DNA of 64,000 nucleotides from Embiotoca jacksoni (taxonomy: Eukaryota > Chordata > Actinopteri > Embiotocidae), in NCBI GenBank assembly GCA_022577435.1, contig JAKOON010000050.1:2499501-2563500 (forward strand). Reading direction: 5' to 3'. Made by a program: the position numbers and the translations under genes. Below, in pieces: positions 27,601-35,124 of the stretch. Under the pieces are notes generated by a model that was given only the letters and a program-made list of their open reading frames with translations, did no database searches and was not told the DNA's origin. Position 1 is the first letter of the stretch. Each line of letters starts with the position of its first letter.

Positions 27601-29620
27601 AGAACAACTGTGGATGAGTTGATGGGAGCGACAAGGCTCCTGCTGCAGATATGTAGAAGTGTCAATCCCGTGCCCGTGTAAACATGACCCGATGCAACGA
27701 ATTGCAGTACAATCCAAGCACGTTATCGCCAGACGTGTCGATATAAAGCGAGTGCTACTCAGATATGAAATCATAAAGTGTACAAAGGCTGGAAAACAAT
27801 GTAGATTCCCCCGAGAAACATTTACATATGCAGACAAATACCCACCACTTCAATCCACTGTCTCACATCTTCCAGGGTCACTGTTTTCCCTCAGAACGTC
27901 ATCTATTTTTTATTTTTTTTCATTTCATTGAGTTTGTTTTCTTTTGGTTTCTTATCCACTTATGTTCTTTGTTTTTCTTGCAGTTTTGTAACCTTTCTTT
28001 CACTCACCAAAACTAAGATGAATGAGAAAAAAACAAAAAAACAGCTTTCAACTCACCACCCTGCATCTCTTGATTACCTAAAGTTGCTCATTAGAGAGCA
28101 CAGCCGCGGATGTGCGTTCTACACAAACTCCCGCTCTCCTGAAGACAGAGTGAGAATCATAAAACGCTTTTTCTGCTGGCGTCATATAATCCCAAGATTG
28201 CAGTAATATGCTATTTCAAGCATAATTGCCACATCGCAGCTATGCAACATAATTCAGAGGGAATAGGTTTGGCTTATCAAACACATGGAGTGGTTGTTTT
28301 CCCGATTCGTTTCGCAGCTCCCCAAAATCCAATGTCCCCGTCCACAGTGCCAGCTCCATCATTGCCCTTTTAATGAGGTGATATCCAGACACATGGGAGC
28401 AGATGTTGCAAAGAAAACACACTGTGACGTGATTGTGATCGATGCGCGCCTCCCACCGTAGCCGCCGCATAATTTGGCGGATGGCATCAGGATAACAACC
28501 CGCATTATGTGGAGACAGCTGTCGCCATGGCGCCCGGGCAGCCATCGCATTGGCTCCCGCCTTATTTCAGGCGGAGGCGGGGAAGCCAATTAGGGTGATT
28601 TACAGCTTGCTCGTGTCGTCACCACCTTGCAACCTGTGTTTCAGTCTCGGCTAAAGAAAATGCACGGCAACCAAAGGTGATAAGGAGGGCACGCTGAAAA
28701 GAGCAGCAGAGGTGGTTACTGGTCCAATTTCATGTAATTATGTCAACAGACGTACGTTGAAAGTGAACGTGTCCTTTAAGTGAAGTAAATCTGGTAAATA
28801 ATTTTGAGTTAAAACTGTACGTATATGTGGGATTTCTAATTCAAGTCTTCAGGATTTGTTTTTGTGGACAAGATTGGAAATGTATCTGCAGAGTGACATC
28901 TCTGTTTCATATTTTAACCCTGTAAATAATCATTTCACTTTTTATGCTCGGTTTTGCGTATATTCCTGAAGCTCCATGCATAATGCATAAAGCCACATTT
29001 TCATATATGTCCCTTTGTTTTGCATTATTGTCACTATAGCTCTTTTAAGTTCTGCAAATATAAATGACCTATGCTTCAATATCACCCCCCCCCCCCACAC
29101 ACACACACACACGTACCCCCACTTTGTAAAAACCCTTTGAAACATACGTAGCTACATTACCAAGGAGGATAGTTTTAAAATCTGACAACTTGAATGAAGT
29201 AAGTGAGCAGCGGCAGCAGGTTTGAAGATTGTTTTTTTTTTTTTTTCTTTTTTGGTGGTAATGAATCCGATATGCAGCATTTGATGAAATGGTGAGGCAG
29301 ATGGAAACCGGGAGATGGCAGGACCGTGTGAAATACAGGAAGAGGACCTGTGATTGACTGTCACTGGTAATCTGAGCAAGCTTTGAAGTGTAAAATGATG
29401 ATGGGATACAGTTTGAATGTATTTGCACTTCCATCAACAGCTTGAGAGGTCAGAGGAAAGGCAACCCCCGCTGAGAGAAAGGTTTCATCAACATATAGAT
29501 GGATGGTTGCGCAGCTATAAATTCACAGAGAGTGATGTCACCTCAGACGAACAGGCTGTGTTGCTGTGTCTGGAAGCAGATCCATTTGGTCGAGCGTGGG
29601 AACCTGCATCCACTAATTAA
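1337..29620 (+). CDS. Unrecognised seven-exon protein-coding gene, 203 residues
   Basis: Exons 1337-1369, 10259-10339, 18284-18314, 23178-23248, 25962-26011, 27984-28149 and 29441-29620 join to 612 nt, exactly 204 codons including a TAA stop. Each junction has GT/AG ends and compatible phase (0, 0, 1, 0, 2, 0), which is unlikely by chance over six introns. The predicted protein has no signal peptide or membrane segment. Residues 1-70 are Ser/Thr/Asn-rich and probably disordered. Residues 73-89 and 98-109 are basic (KTKMNEKKTKKQ). Residues 115-125 look helical (LDYLKLLIREH). The C-terminus (145-203) is charged, with GWLRSYKFT near 165-173. I cannot assign a family or function; a nuclear or cytoskeletal adaptor would fit the composition but is speculation. 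The coding start is uncertain because upstream exons at 381 and 871 might add N-terminal sequence. The gene lies in tandem, about 560 bases upstream of the CAAP1 start codon. Confidence 0.6.
3493..4665 (-). mobile_element. 5'-truncated, decayed non-LTR retrotransposon (LINE)
   Basis: Read on the minus strand, 4661-4380 encodes reverse-transcriptase motifs: a GVP..SIL.PLLFN block followed by the YSADDTQIYI version of the catalytic YADD box. Segments 4302-4027 (HLKNISRIRGLMSQQDLEKL) and 3952-3671 (ending at APHIWNKAPESCR) continue the C-terminal part of the same polyprotein, but in shifted frames. The 3' end near 3493-3560 matches the usual fish LINE tail (TTCATTTGTAGAGCACATTTC on the + strand). 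The wording of the motifs resembles the L2/CR1/Rex-type LINEs of teleosts. The copy lacks the endonuclease and the N-terminal half of the RT and is broken by frameshifts, so it cannot move by itself. Confidence 0.85.
4444..4537. repeat. Nested inverted repeats inside the LINE RT region
   Basis: Arms 4476-4503 and 4510-4537 are reverse complements at 27 of 28 positions around the spacer CTATAA. A smaller palindrome, TATGGGA..TCCCATA at 4444-4463, has the same spacer. The core GGGACTATAATCCC occurs twice (4447 and 4500), and TCTACATAAC appears twice directly and once inverted. This structure is not a normal part of the RT reading frame and looks like a local template-switch rearrangement. Confidence 0.85.
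4681..4717. repeat. Perfect 15-bp inverted repeat (hairpin)
   Basis: TATACTTGCTATAAA at 4681-4695 and its exact reverse complement at 4703-4717 surround a 7-base loop, CGCGTAA. It lies just outside the truncated 5' end of the LINE. It could be the footprint of a small palindromic insertion or a template-switch product. Confidence 0.85.
5476..5494. repeat. Short GT microsatellite
   Basis: A short TGTG run in T-rich intron DNA. No function is suggested. Confidence 0.6.
7021..7053. repeat. TA dinucleotide microsatellite
   Basis: An uninterrupted TA run of about 16 units within the first large intron of the unknown gene. Confidence 0.95.
10259..10339 (+). CDS. Unknown 203-aa gene, exon 2
   Basis: The acceptor is excellent: a run of T's ending TTTTTTGCAG. 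The donor AAC|GTACGT is acceptable. The exon is 81 nt and symmetric (phase 0 to 0). Only this frame suits the neighbours; it gives 27 residues rich in Ser and Arg (SSMRSLSASRSRTFPDALND). Serine and arginine spacing suggests phosphorylation in a disordered tail, which is inference. Confidence 0.55.
10380..12370. promoter_or_regulatory. CpG-dense island(s), possible alternative promoter
   Basis: CG dinucleotides are dense by eye at 10370-10460, 10730-11060 and 12030-12370, with a GC-rich minisatellite between. The composition differs sharply from the surrounding A/T-rich intron. An internal promoter of the unknown gene, or the promoter of an unseen non-coding transcript, would explain it. No clear ATG exon with a splice donor is visible, so this stays a compositional call. 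Confidence 0.4.
11721..11868. repeat. GC-rich degenerate minisatellite (GGGCCCCTCCAC type)
   Basis: About ten imperfect units built on CCACGGGCCCC / CCTCCACGGGCC follow one another. All frames across it give low-complexity Pro/Ala/Arg/Gly peptides, so it is not a credible gene. It lies within the CpG-dense part of intron 2. Confidence 0.85.
12861..13085. repeat. Dispersed CACGTG/CACATG-rich repeat, copy 1
   Basis: It shares an ordered series of landmarks with 20878-21065: an A-run, then ACAC..TTTCCCATGTTTTCCACA, then ATATGTGGAAA.GTTTT, CACCAT..AAA.., CGTGCA..AATACAT/ATTAC, and TTTCAC.TGTGCACAATC.TGT. Copy 1 is diverged and has a G-run at about 12946. It is a non-coding interspersed repeat of unknown class. 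Confidence 0.7.
14613..14950. repeat. Teleost short interspersed repeat (MITE-like)
   Basis: It begins TTAAAGGAATAGTTTGACG and contains GTTAGATGAGAAAAG, GCTAGTTTAGCTTAGCATAAA, TTAGCCTGGTTCTGTGCAAAGG and AGCTCCCTGTTTCTAGGCTC. From memory, these blocks are characteristic of a very common non-autonomous repeat in percomorph fish genomes. It has no coding capacity. Confidence 0.75.
15920..15957. repeat. GA dinucleotide microsatellite
   Basis: An AG run with one interruption (GCG) near the start, in intron 2 of the unknown gene. Confidence 0.95.
18040..18190. repeat. Possible short interspersed repeat
   Basis: Phrases such as AAGAATACTCCACC and AACTGCATTACCCACAATGC resemble widely dispersed fish repeats. 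No second copy is obvious in this window. Confidence 0.35.
18284..18314 (+). CDS. Unknown 203-aa gene, exon 3 (micro-exon)
   Basis: This 31-nt exon follows a clear acceptor (TTTTTTTCTACTTGCAG) and ends at a perfect GTGAGT donor. Entered in phase 0 it encodes SQPTLTQVTS and leaves one base, which exon 4 completes to Arg. Its length is not a multiple of three, so skipping it would break the frame. Confidence 0.55.
18521..18660. repeat. Dispersed repeat pair, copy 1
   Basis: It matches 39355-39540 over several blocks in the same order: CCTTTAGCCAATCAGCATTG, ACCACCGT, AACTATATTT, ACTTCAACGTCACTGCACTTG, then GGTCGCTGATCGGTCCGCCC. The two differ by substitutions and small indels. It is non-coding and of unassigned class. 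Confidence 0.75.
20878..21065. repeat. Dispersed CACGTG/CACATG-rich repeat, copy 2
   Basis: This is the better-preserved partner of 12861-13085. It contains many short palindromes (CCACATGTGAAA, TTTCACATGTGCACAATCACG, AATTCATGTG), so a transcript could fold extensively. It lies in intron 3 of the unknown gene. Confidence 0.7.
23178..23248 (+). CDS. Unknown 203-aa gene, exon 4
   Basis: The acceptor is strong (TTGTCCTCTCCTGCAG) and the donor is a perfect GTAAGT. The 71-nt exon is entered in phase 1, leaves in phase 0, and encodes NFSDLSTDSWKVALTLAEED followed by SQV. A second in-frame acceptor (CTCTCCACAG) lies 24 nt downstream and would start the exon at 23202, removing eight residues. Confidence 0.65.
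23249..25961 (+). other. Intron 4 of the unknown gene
   Basis: It holds an AAT microsatellite at 24604. An open stretch at about 24931-25110 follows an AG at 24956 but lacks a pyrimidine tract and a phase match, so it is not called coding. Otherwise nothing stands out. Confidence 0.4.
24604..24642. repeat. AAT trinucleotide microsatellite
   Basis: About 13 uninterrupted TAA units in intron 4 of the unknown gene. Confidence 0.95.
25962..26011 (+). CDS. Unknown 203-aa gene, exon 5
   Basis: The acceptor is CTTGTTTCTGCAG and the donor GA|GTGAGA. The 50-nt exon enters in phase 0 and leaves in phase 2, encoding PTNKPPRSTAEKKLLL plus a split Asp. It is proline- and lysine-rich and could be a linker or a short basic motif. 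The other frames are not compatible with exon 4. Confidence 0.6.
27984..28149 (+). CDS. Unknown 203-aa gene, exon 6
   Basis: A very strong acceptor (TTCTTTGTTTTTCTTGCAG) and a GTGAGA donor bound a 166-nt exon. One base completes the Asp codon left by exon 5, and it ends in phase 0. It encodes a basic Lys/Thr stretch, then SLDYLKLLIREHSRGCAFYT and an Arg/Ser-rich end (SRSPEDR). The mixed helix-like segment is the most family-like part of the protein. Confidence 0.6.
28150..29440 (+). other. Last intron of the unknown gene
   Basis: It contains a CA/C-run microsatellite at 29085. A possible 32-nt exon at 28645-28676 (acceptor CTGTGTTTCAG, donor AAAG|GTGATA, peptide SRLKKMHGNQ) leaves phase 2. 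It would break the frame into the terminal exon, so it is left out of the model. Confidence 0.4.
29085..29112. repeat. C-run plus CA microsatellite
   Basis: Twelve C's run directly into an AC repeat, within the last intron of the unknown gene. Confidence 0.9.
29441..29620 (+). CDS. Unknown 203-aa gene, terminal exon with stop
   Basis: The acceptor TTGCACTTCCATCAACAG opens a 59-codon frame in phase 0 that ends at TAA 29618-29620. The peptide is charged (LERSEERQPPLRERF) with a later hydrophobic and acidic part (QAVLLCLEADPFGRAWEP). The matching phase from exon 6, and a poly(A) signal 240 bases downstream, mark it as the last exon. Confidence 0.6.
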   Translation, partial: LERSEERQPPLRERFHQHIDGWLRSYKFTESDVTSDEQAVLLCLEADPFGRAWEPASTN

Positions 29621-29861
29621 AGATATATATAGTCTGCCGCTACATTGCTCCTTCAACAAAGGGTTACAGTTTGTTTTTAATTAAAGTGCTGTTTAAACTA
29701 TGTCGCAACAGCATATGTTAATTGTATGCTTCGTTCTGTATGTGTTTGATTAGTTTGTGTCTGTATAAGCATATGTCTTAATGGGGAGAGCAATTACTGG
29801 AGCAATACTGAATTATTTTTACCATAAAGAGTTAGATACACGAACACTGTTAAACCTGAAT

Positions 29862-29867
29862 AATAAA
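29862..29867 (+). terminator. Poly(A) signal AATAAA for the unknown upstream gene
   Basis: This canonical hexamer lies about 240 bases after the stop codon at 29620, in A/T-rich DNA followed by T-rich sequence (TAATTTTGCTTTTAATTG). It is about 320 bases upstream of the CAAP1 start codon, so cleavage here would leave a very short intergenic gap. Confidence 0.5.
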
Positions 29868-29979
29868 TCATCAATAATTTTGCTTTTAATTGATTATATT
29901 AATTCATATGACAGAACTGGGTGAGGAAAAAGAGCAGGGGACAGAAACAGAAAATGCTGACGAGCAACACCACTCCAGT

Positions 29980-29992
29980 CCAGCAGGTGGCG
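29980..29992 (+). promoter_or_regulatory. CTCF-like motif between the unknown gene and CAAP1
   Basis: CCAGCAGGTGGCG fits the core of the vertebrate CTCF consensus (CCASYAGRKGGC) on the + strand. It lies about 110 bases after the upstream poly(A) signal and about 190 before the CAAP1 start codon. Similar CAGGTGGCG strings occur in dispersed fish repeats, and an AAGAAGAAGA tract follows, so it might be repeat-borne. Confidence 0.4.
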
Positions 29993-30039
29993 ACAAACAA
30001 AAACAAAAACCCGCTGAATAACTGACACCACACGAAGAA

Positions 30040-30181
30040 GAAGACGAGGACGTCGTTCGCTGATGACGTGCTTTCTGCCGCGACGTTTAAGAGTAGCTGG
30101 AGACCTCGCGGAAATACACGGTTGAGCTGCTTTCTGGCGTTTATTAAGCTTTTAAAAAATAAACAATAAAAAAAAAAAAAA
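30040..30181 (+). promoter_or_regulatory. Probable CAAP1 promoter and 5' UTR
   Basis: A small CG-rich stretch before the CAAP1 ATG carries GACGTC (30049-30054) and TGACGTG (30064-30070). Both are close to the ATF/CREB half-site pattern. There is no TATA box at a suitable distance, as is usual for a housekeeping gene. An A-run lies directly before the ATG. The transcription start is probably within 30060-30130; this is inferred. Confidence 0.45.
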
Positions 30182-30286
30182 ATGCTCAAAAGGATTTCAA
30201 GAAGCGCCGAAAAGAAAAGGAAACACTCGCAGTCTGAGGAGCGACGCGACAACGGTAAACGGAAAAGTACGGAACCGCGCTCGGAG
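30182..30286 (+). CDS. caap1: caap1 exon 1
   Basis: It codes 35 residues, starting MLKRISRSAEKKRKHSQSEE, a basic and probably nuclear-targeting stretch. It ends in phase 0 at the donor GAG|GTGAGG. The reading frame has no earlier in-frame ATG in good context. Confidence 0.9.
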
Positions 30287-32197
30287 GTGAGGATCCGAAG
30301 AAACACGATCATCTTCGTGTTTCTTCGTGTCAATTAGATTTTATTTTATTTTATTTTATTATTATTTTTGCTTCACTATGTGTGACAAAAACAGCAGTTT
30401 GATAAAAAAAAAAAAAAACACGAGAATTTATCACGTGAAAAAAAAAAAGTCTCCTCGTATCGATTATGACGTCACATTATTTTAATGATGCCTTTTAGCT
30501 GTTAAATTAAATTTTTGTTTTTATCCAAGTCCCTAATAAACCTCCTTGTTTACCAGAGAGACAAAACGATGTTTGTGTATTTTTTTTGTCACGTGATCTT
30601 TCAAGTGTTTTTTTTTTTTTACTTAAGCCCCCCCCCCCTTTTTTATTTTTCTTTATTTATTTATTTTTTTTTATTTTTTTTTTTGTCTTCTCTTAAAGGA
30701 CCCGAAGGATGAACTCGCCGACCCCGAGCTGGACCGGATCGGCAGCGACATCGAGGAAGGCGGCCTGGACCTCGGCCTGCCGTTCAAGCCCATCACGGAC
30801 TACGTCGGCGACAAGCGGGAGATGCTGGACCAGTGTTTCCACGTGTTGGGGGAGAAGAAGCTGCGGAAGATGCTGCCCGACGAACTGAAGGTGATTTCGG
30901 AGAGAGCGCGCGGACCCGGCCGGTGCGAAGTCGCCGTCCATCAGCCGCTTTTCTTTTCTTTTTTTCTCGACGCTTGAAAGCGCGAGGAAATTTTAAATAA
31001 AAAAAAAAAAAAAATGTATCGTCGATCGTCACCGGCGCGACGACGGGTCTCCGCCGTTTGCTCGGCACTCTCTCAAAACAACGTTATCCTTCGCAGGACT
31101 GTAGTTTAGAGGAAATCAAAACGCTGTGTCGGGAGCAGCTGGAGCCGATCTCGGAAAAACATCTCGCTCAGATCTTGGCAGGTGAGATTTAAAGGCCGTT
31201 TCCACGCCGCTTTCGTTTTGGTTTTTTTGGCGAACTTTCCGAGCCGAGCGTTCTCAAAACGGTACAGATCTGCAGACAAAACGTGTTCGTTCACTCGGAG
31301 CCGTTGTTTGTTTTGTGTCCAGGGGAAGAACTGACGACTGGCAACGGAAACTCCGGAGAGACCTTGGAAAGCCAGTGAGTTCGACGCCCGAGCGACCTTT
31401 TCAGAGCACGACGTCAGAACGGAAATCGACTAATCTTGAGCTTTTTTTTTTTCCCACATGTTTATTTCTCTTTTTTTTTTGTTTGTTTTTCTCATCTAGG
31501 CAAGACAACAACGTAGACTCTACATCATGCCTCAAAGAAACGGCAAAAACGGAGGACCCTAAGCAAGGTAACTCGTGTAATATTCATAAAGAACATCCCT
31601 CAGACTTCAAATGCATTCAGTTATCAGTCGAACTCTTCGGAGACGAAAAAGATGGAAAGAAAAATGGACAGTTTACGTTTCAAATCGATGTGTTTTTAAT
31701 TCCCTCCAGAGGGCGTAGGCTCCGGCGAGGAGAGCGACGTCCTCAGCATCAACGCAGACACTTACGATAGCGACATAGAAGGACCCAAAGAGGAGCCGCC
31801 CGTTAAAGCTGCCGACGTGGCGGTGAAAGGGGGAGACGGCGGCGGGCCGGGCGCCGGCCCCGGCCCCGGCCCCGGCCCGCCCGTCGACCCCGAGCCGGTA
31901 AACCCGGAGCCGAAGAAGAAAGACATTCAGAGCGACATCGACAAAAGCGTCAGCGAGATTTTAGCGCCCTCTTCCGCTTCGAGCCGAGAAGCAGCGAAAG
32001 AGCGGAGCGGGCCGCCGCGGTCGGCCGACGCGAGTTCGCCCGCTCCGGGCGGGCCGGCTTCAGCTGGAGCTCCGGCTGCTTCTCAGCCTTCAATTCAGCA
32101 ACTGGAGCTCCTGGAGCTGGAAATGAGGGCAAGAGCCATCAAGGCTCTCATGAAAGCGAGCGATGGGAAGAAGCCGTGCGTAGCGACAGTCATTTAG
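30182..32197 (+). CDS. caap1: Caspase activity and apoptosis inhibitor 1 (CAAP1)
   Basis: Six exons (30182-30286, 30699-30890, 31097-31181, 31323-31374, 31500-31567, 31710-32197) join to 990 nt, or 329 residues plus TAG. All introns are GT/AG and short (125-412 bases). The protein matches vertebrate CAAP1 (about 361 residues in human) in its conserved blocks: a Lys/Arg-rich start; EEGGLDLGLPFKPITDYVGD at 54-73, followed by EMLDQCFHVLGEKKLRKMLP; a CREQLEPISEKHLAQIL helix; SDVLSINADTYDSDIEGP at 176-193; and the C-terminal helix QQLELLELEMRARAIKALMK at 297-316. In mammals CAAP1 (C9orf82) restrains caspase-10-linked mitochondrial apoptosis. The fish copy has a Gly-Pro run at 208-225 and ends CVATVI, a little longer than I recall for human. 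The ATG follows an A-run. The gene sits in tandem behind an unrecognised gene and has its own promoter. Confidence 0.95.
30332..30365. repeat. TTTTA pentanucleotide microsatellite
   Basis: A tandem ATTTT repeat lies in caap1 intron 1, about 45 bases after the exon 1 donor. Confidence 0.8.
30699..30890 (+). CDS. caap1: caap1 exon 2 (conserved core)
   Basis: It codes residues 36-99, in phase 0 at both ends, with the conserved EEGGLDL and EKKLRKMLPDELK blocks. The acceptor follows a very long T-rich tract, and the donor is AAG|GTGATT. Confidence 0.95.
31097..31181 (+). CDS. caap1: caap1 exon 3
   Basis: It codes DCSLEEIKTLCREQLEPISE followed by KHLAQILA, matching the human segment around its CSIEEIKKLCQEQLE block. 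It leaves one base, which exon 4 completes to Gly. The donor is CAG|GTGAGA. Confidence 0.95.
31323..31374 (+). CDS. caap1: caap1 exon 4
   Basis: It codes a variable acidic/polar linker (EELTTGNGNSGETLES) and leaves CA of a Gln codon at the donor CA|GTGAGT. The acceptor is TTTTGTGTCCAG. Confidence 0.9.
31500..31567 (+). CDS. caap1: caap1 exon 5
   Basis: It codes QQDNNVDSTSCLKETAKTED then PKQ. The QQD..DS block matches human CAAP1. The acceptor is CTCATCTAG and the donor CAAG|GTAACT. Confidence 0.9.
31710..32197 (+). CDS. caap1: caap1 exon 6 (terminal)
   Basis: It codes residues 168-329 and the TAG stop. It contains the highly conserved SDVLSINADTYDSDIEGP, a GC-rich Gly-Pro run (208-225), the KKDIQSDIDKSVSEILA helix and the C-terminal LELEMRARAIKALMK helix. 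Confidence 0.95.
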
Positions 32198-32467
32198 CAT
32201 GTTTAATTTCACATTTAAAATAGCGGTTTACACTAGTTTGGCTTACAGATGAAGAAGTTGTGGTGCAACTTGACGTGTCCCGTCTCTTCATTTTTGGTCG
32301 GCGAGTGAACCGTTTAAACCCGTGATGTGTTTTTACTCCGTATTGGGACGACGTCGGAGTGCTGAGCTCATTCATAAAGGCGCCTCTCATGAACCTGCTC
32401 CAATGAATATTTTCTGAGATGGACAGACGAGACAGAAGCTTCTCTAAAATGCATCTTCCTCTTTCGT

Positions 32468-32482
32468 CACTAGGTGGCAGTG
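32468..32482 (+). promoter_or_regulatory. CTCF-like motif downstream of caap1
   Basis: CACTAGGTGGCAGTG matches the strong form of the CTCF core on the + strand, about 270 bases after the caap1 stop. It has the same orientation as the motif at 29980, and the opposite orientation to the one at 46471. Confidence 0.5.
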
Positions 32483-33544
32483 TTACTCCGTCACAGTGCA
32501 CCCACAGCACTGAGCAGAGGACAGCCGCCTTTGATTTACTGGCTCACGTTACAGTCAAAATGGGCGTCGGGACCGCGTGGACGTCGGTTTTTCCTCAATA
32601 CCGATGTCACTCAGTGACGCGGTTCTCCTCGAGTCGACGTCGGAGGACGCGGAGAGCGTCACAGAGACGTCCCGTTTTGTGTGTACACCCGGGGTTTGCG
32701 GATCAAGGCAGGTGGCAGCGGCGTTGTCTTGTCATTTCGACACTCCAACACCCGTTTGACTCGTCACACCGGGGCCACGCGCAGTCACACCGTGCGCTGG
32801 CTTCTCCGTCGTACTCGATCTTCTCGAGGTTCAGCTCGGCGCGTAACGCCCCTTTAAAACTCAAATCTGTTTGATAAAGGGAACAAAACGCCTCCCGCGG
32901 CCTTAAATCGCAGATGAACTCGATAATGAAATGAATCCGAGATGATGATGAGACCAGCTGTCCTCGCGAATTACCTCAATCCACCTGTTGTTTTATCCAC
33001 CGGGGTAACTTTAAATCCTGCTTCCTCTACTTCCGCGCGTCGGCCAGAATTACGAGCATCCTTTCGTCTAATACTGCTGCGTTCAGCTGTAATTTATTCT
33101 AAAGCTATTTTGTTCCACCATAAACTCTTTATCGTTGCCGCGTGTGCGCGCGTTTCCATACAGATGCAGAGCAACACGGGCCTCTAACCCCCCCAAAACA
33201 GAAAGGAGACAATGAAATGTGCGATAAGAAGCCCGTGGCCTCCTGGGTATTTGCATTTGAAAGGGTTATTTCATGCGGGAGGGTTAAGAGTGACGTCCTC
33301 TGTGCATTTATGTGCCGGTATCTCCGCACTCGCTGATGATATGAAGAGGAAAAATGTCCACTTAAGTAAAAAAAAAAGGATACAAAGAGCCTAAAGTGCA
33401 TGTGGCGTCTGCGATCGGCGAGTATTTATCAGTGTCATTTCACCACTATTAGAACGCCAATTACGATTTGGTACGTGCGAATGAGTGACTGGTCGTCTTT
33501 TTAAGCAGACCTCTGAATGAGTAGGCGGAGAAGCGGATTGATGG

Positions 33545-33578
33545 AGGGGGCGGGGGGGCGGGGGGTGGGGGGGGGGGC
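33545..33578 (+). other. G-quadruplex-prone tract 1
   Basis: Four or more G-runs of at least five are separated by single C or T bases (GGGGGCGGGGGGGCGGGG and onwards). This fits the classical quadruplex pattern. A second tract lies 70 bases downstream. Confidence 0.75.
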
Positions 33579-33648
33579 ACGATTCTGTTATGCAGAAGGA
33601 GTACTTTCTGAATTCAAATGAACCCGACGGTGTGACGCTTCCCTGAAC

Positions 33649-33674
33649 GGGGCGGAGGGGTGGGGGGGGGGGGG
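33649..33674 (+). other. G-quadruplex-prone tract 2
   Basis: The sequence GGGGCGGAGGGGTGGGG and the following G-run make a second quadruplex-forming candidate on the same strand as tract 1. Confidence 0.65.
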
Positions 33675-34437
33675 CTATTACCAAAGTCAAAAAAGAAGGT
33701 CGTGCAAAAAAAAAAGAGTCGCGCCTGCCGGTACCTCTTGTTTAACAGCGGCACCTGTCAGCGTTTTGAGCAGGCCTCCGGAAAATGCACTTGTCGACGA
33801 AGCTCATCATTTTAGATCGGTTTATCCTCTCAACTTGGAACATGAAACCATGAACACAACGCGATCCCCGTAATACATGTTTCTGGAGGACTCTGTGCGC
33901 TGCGTGACGTCGGAGGTTGTAAGCCGGCGTTGCGATAAATACTTCATCGGCGTCGTCTTCCTCCCATCGAATTTTCAACGGCCGCACTGCAAAACCCAGT
34001 AAATCCCGACTCTTATTTTTTATTTTTTTGTTTTTGTCCTGGTGGATGTTCGCTCCTTAAACAGCGACCCGCAATTCGGGGAGTCAGGACGTGGTTATTA
34101 TCGGAAACGCAAACACGCGCCGGACTTGCTGCGAACGTCGAAAGCGACGCGTTTAAAGGAAAAAAGCACTCTGAAATGCACAACGCTGCAAATGTCCAAC
34201 CGCGACGGAGACGGGCGGCACGAGGGAGGAGAGTTCAGCAGCGCCGGGGATGTCCGTCTTGGTCCGTCTTTGAGTCGCGTTTGGCCGCCGAATGGATTGC
34301 TGGCGAAATCGGCGCAGACACCGACGGTCCTCAAGAGTATGAATAATTTGATCCTCTTACTCTTTTTTTTTTATCCAGTCCTGCCGTGCGCAGTCAAACA
34401 ATTTCCACTCATCCGACGCTTTTAAGTTTGCGGCAAG

Positions 34438-34455
34438 ATGGCTGACATGAAAAAT
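34438..34455 (+). CDS. Candidate first coding exon of downstream gene (weak)
   Basis: CGGCAAG precedes an ATGG start in excellent Kozak context. MADMKN then reaches the donor AAT|GTATGA in phase 0, which is the phase needed by the exon at 40401. The exon is only 18 nt and the donor is not strong, so this could be chance. Confidence 0.2.
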
Positions 34456-35124
34456 GTATGAGGCTCACCTCGGCTGACAGGAGCTCAGTCGCTGCGGAGG
34501 TGTTCACATGCTTCGGGAGTCGTACGCCAGCGCAGAAGGACTTTTGTTTACGAGGATTCCAAATATTACTCGAGTAAAAGTACTTATCAGAAGTATCCGA
34601 GTGCCGAATTGGATATCATTGCGGCACCGTTTTTAACGTTGAGACGGAGCAGCTACTGTAATGCGCAGTAGTTTAATTAGTAACACGTCGTATTTTATGA
34701 CGGCGTGATCTAATTTGTATATTTCCTCTGCAGCTGCAGGCGATCCGCACTGGCAGTTTTCACCAACGTTCCCAAAGCAGCGCTCCGTTTTGATTGACAT
34801 TTACGACAACCGCGGTGCAATTTTTTTTACTTCCGAATGTAAGAGCGCAACGTAGGATCAAAGTGAAACACTCAAATCAAATCAACTCGTACAAATAAGT
34901 CAAGAAGTGGAATACATTACTGATGTGGTAATTGTAGTATCCTGGCACGCTGATGTTGGCTAAAAGCTGCTGTACCGCTAAGTAAGTTACGTCTGCATGC
35001 TGACTAATGACGAGCTCAGCTCCACCTTGCCTGAAAACTTGAGTGTCACACATTTTAAACGGCACTGTTGCGTTACAGCTCGGCCTTTCCTTTGGCACCG
35101 CACTTTATTCATTTATTTGCCGAA

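Larger units (their letters stand above)
32198..34437. other. Region downstream of caap1
   Basis: This holds the proximal 3' UTR or flank of caap1. Its first 900 bases are unusually CpG-rich by eye for a 3' flank. A CTCF-like motif (32468), two G-runs (33545 and 33649) and short open frames without splice support occur. No AATAAA is seen close after the stop. Confidence 0.35.

Noticed and set aside
28645..28676. 32-nt exon candidate SRLKKMHGNQ
   Set aside because: It leaves phase 2 and would destroy the frame of the well-supported terminal exon at 29441.
29899..30333. 144-codon open frame on the minus strand across the caap1 promoter
   Set aside because: It is antisense to caap1 exon 1 and intron 1, rich in Phe/Leu from A-runs, and has no homology that I recognise.
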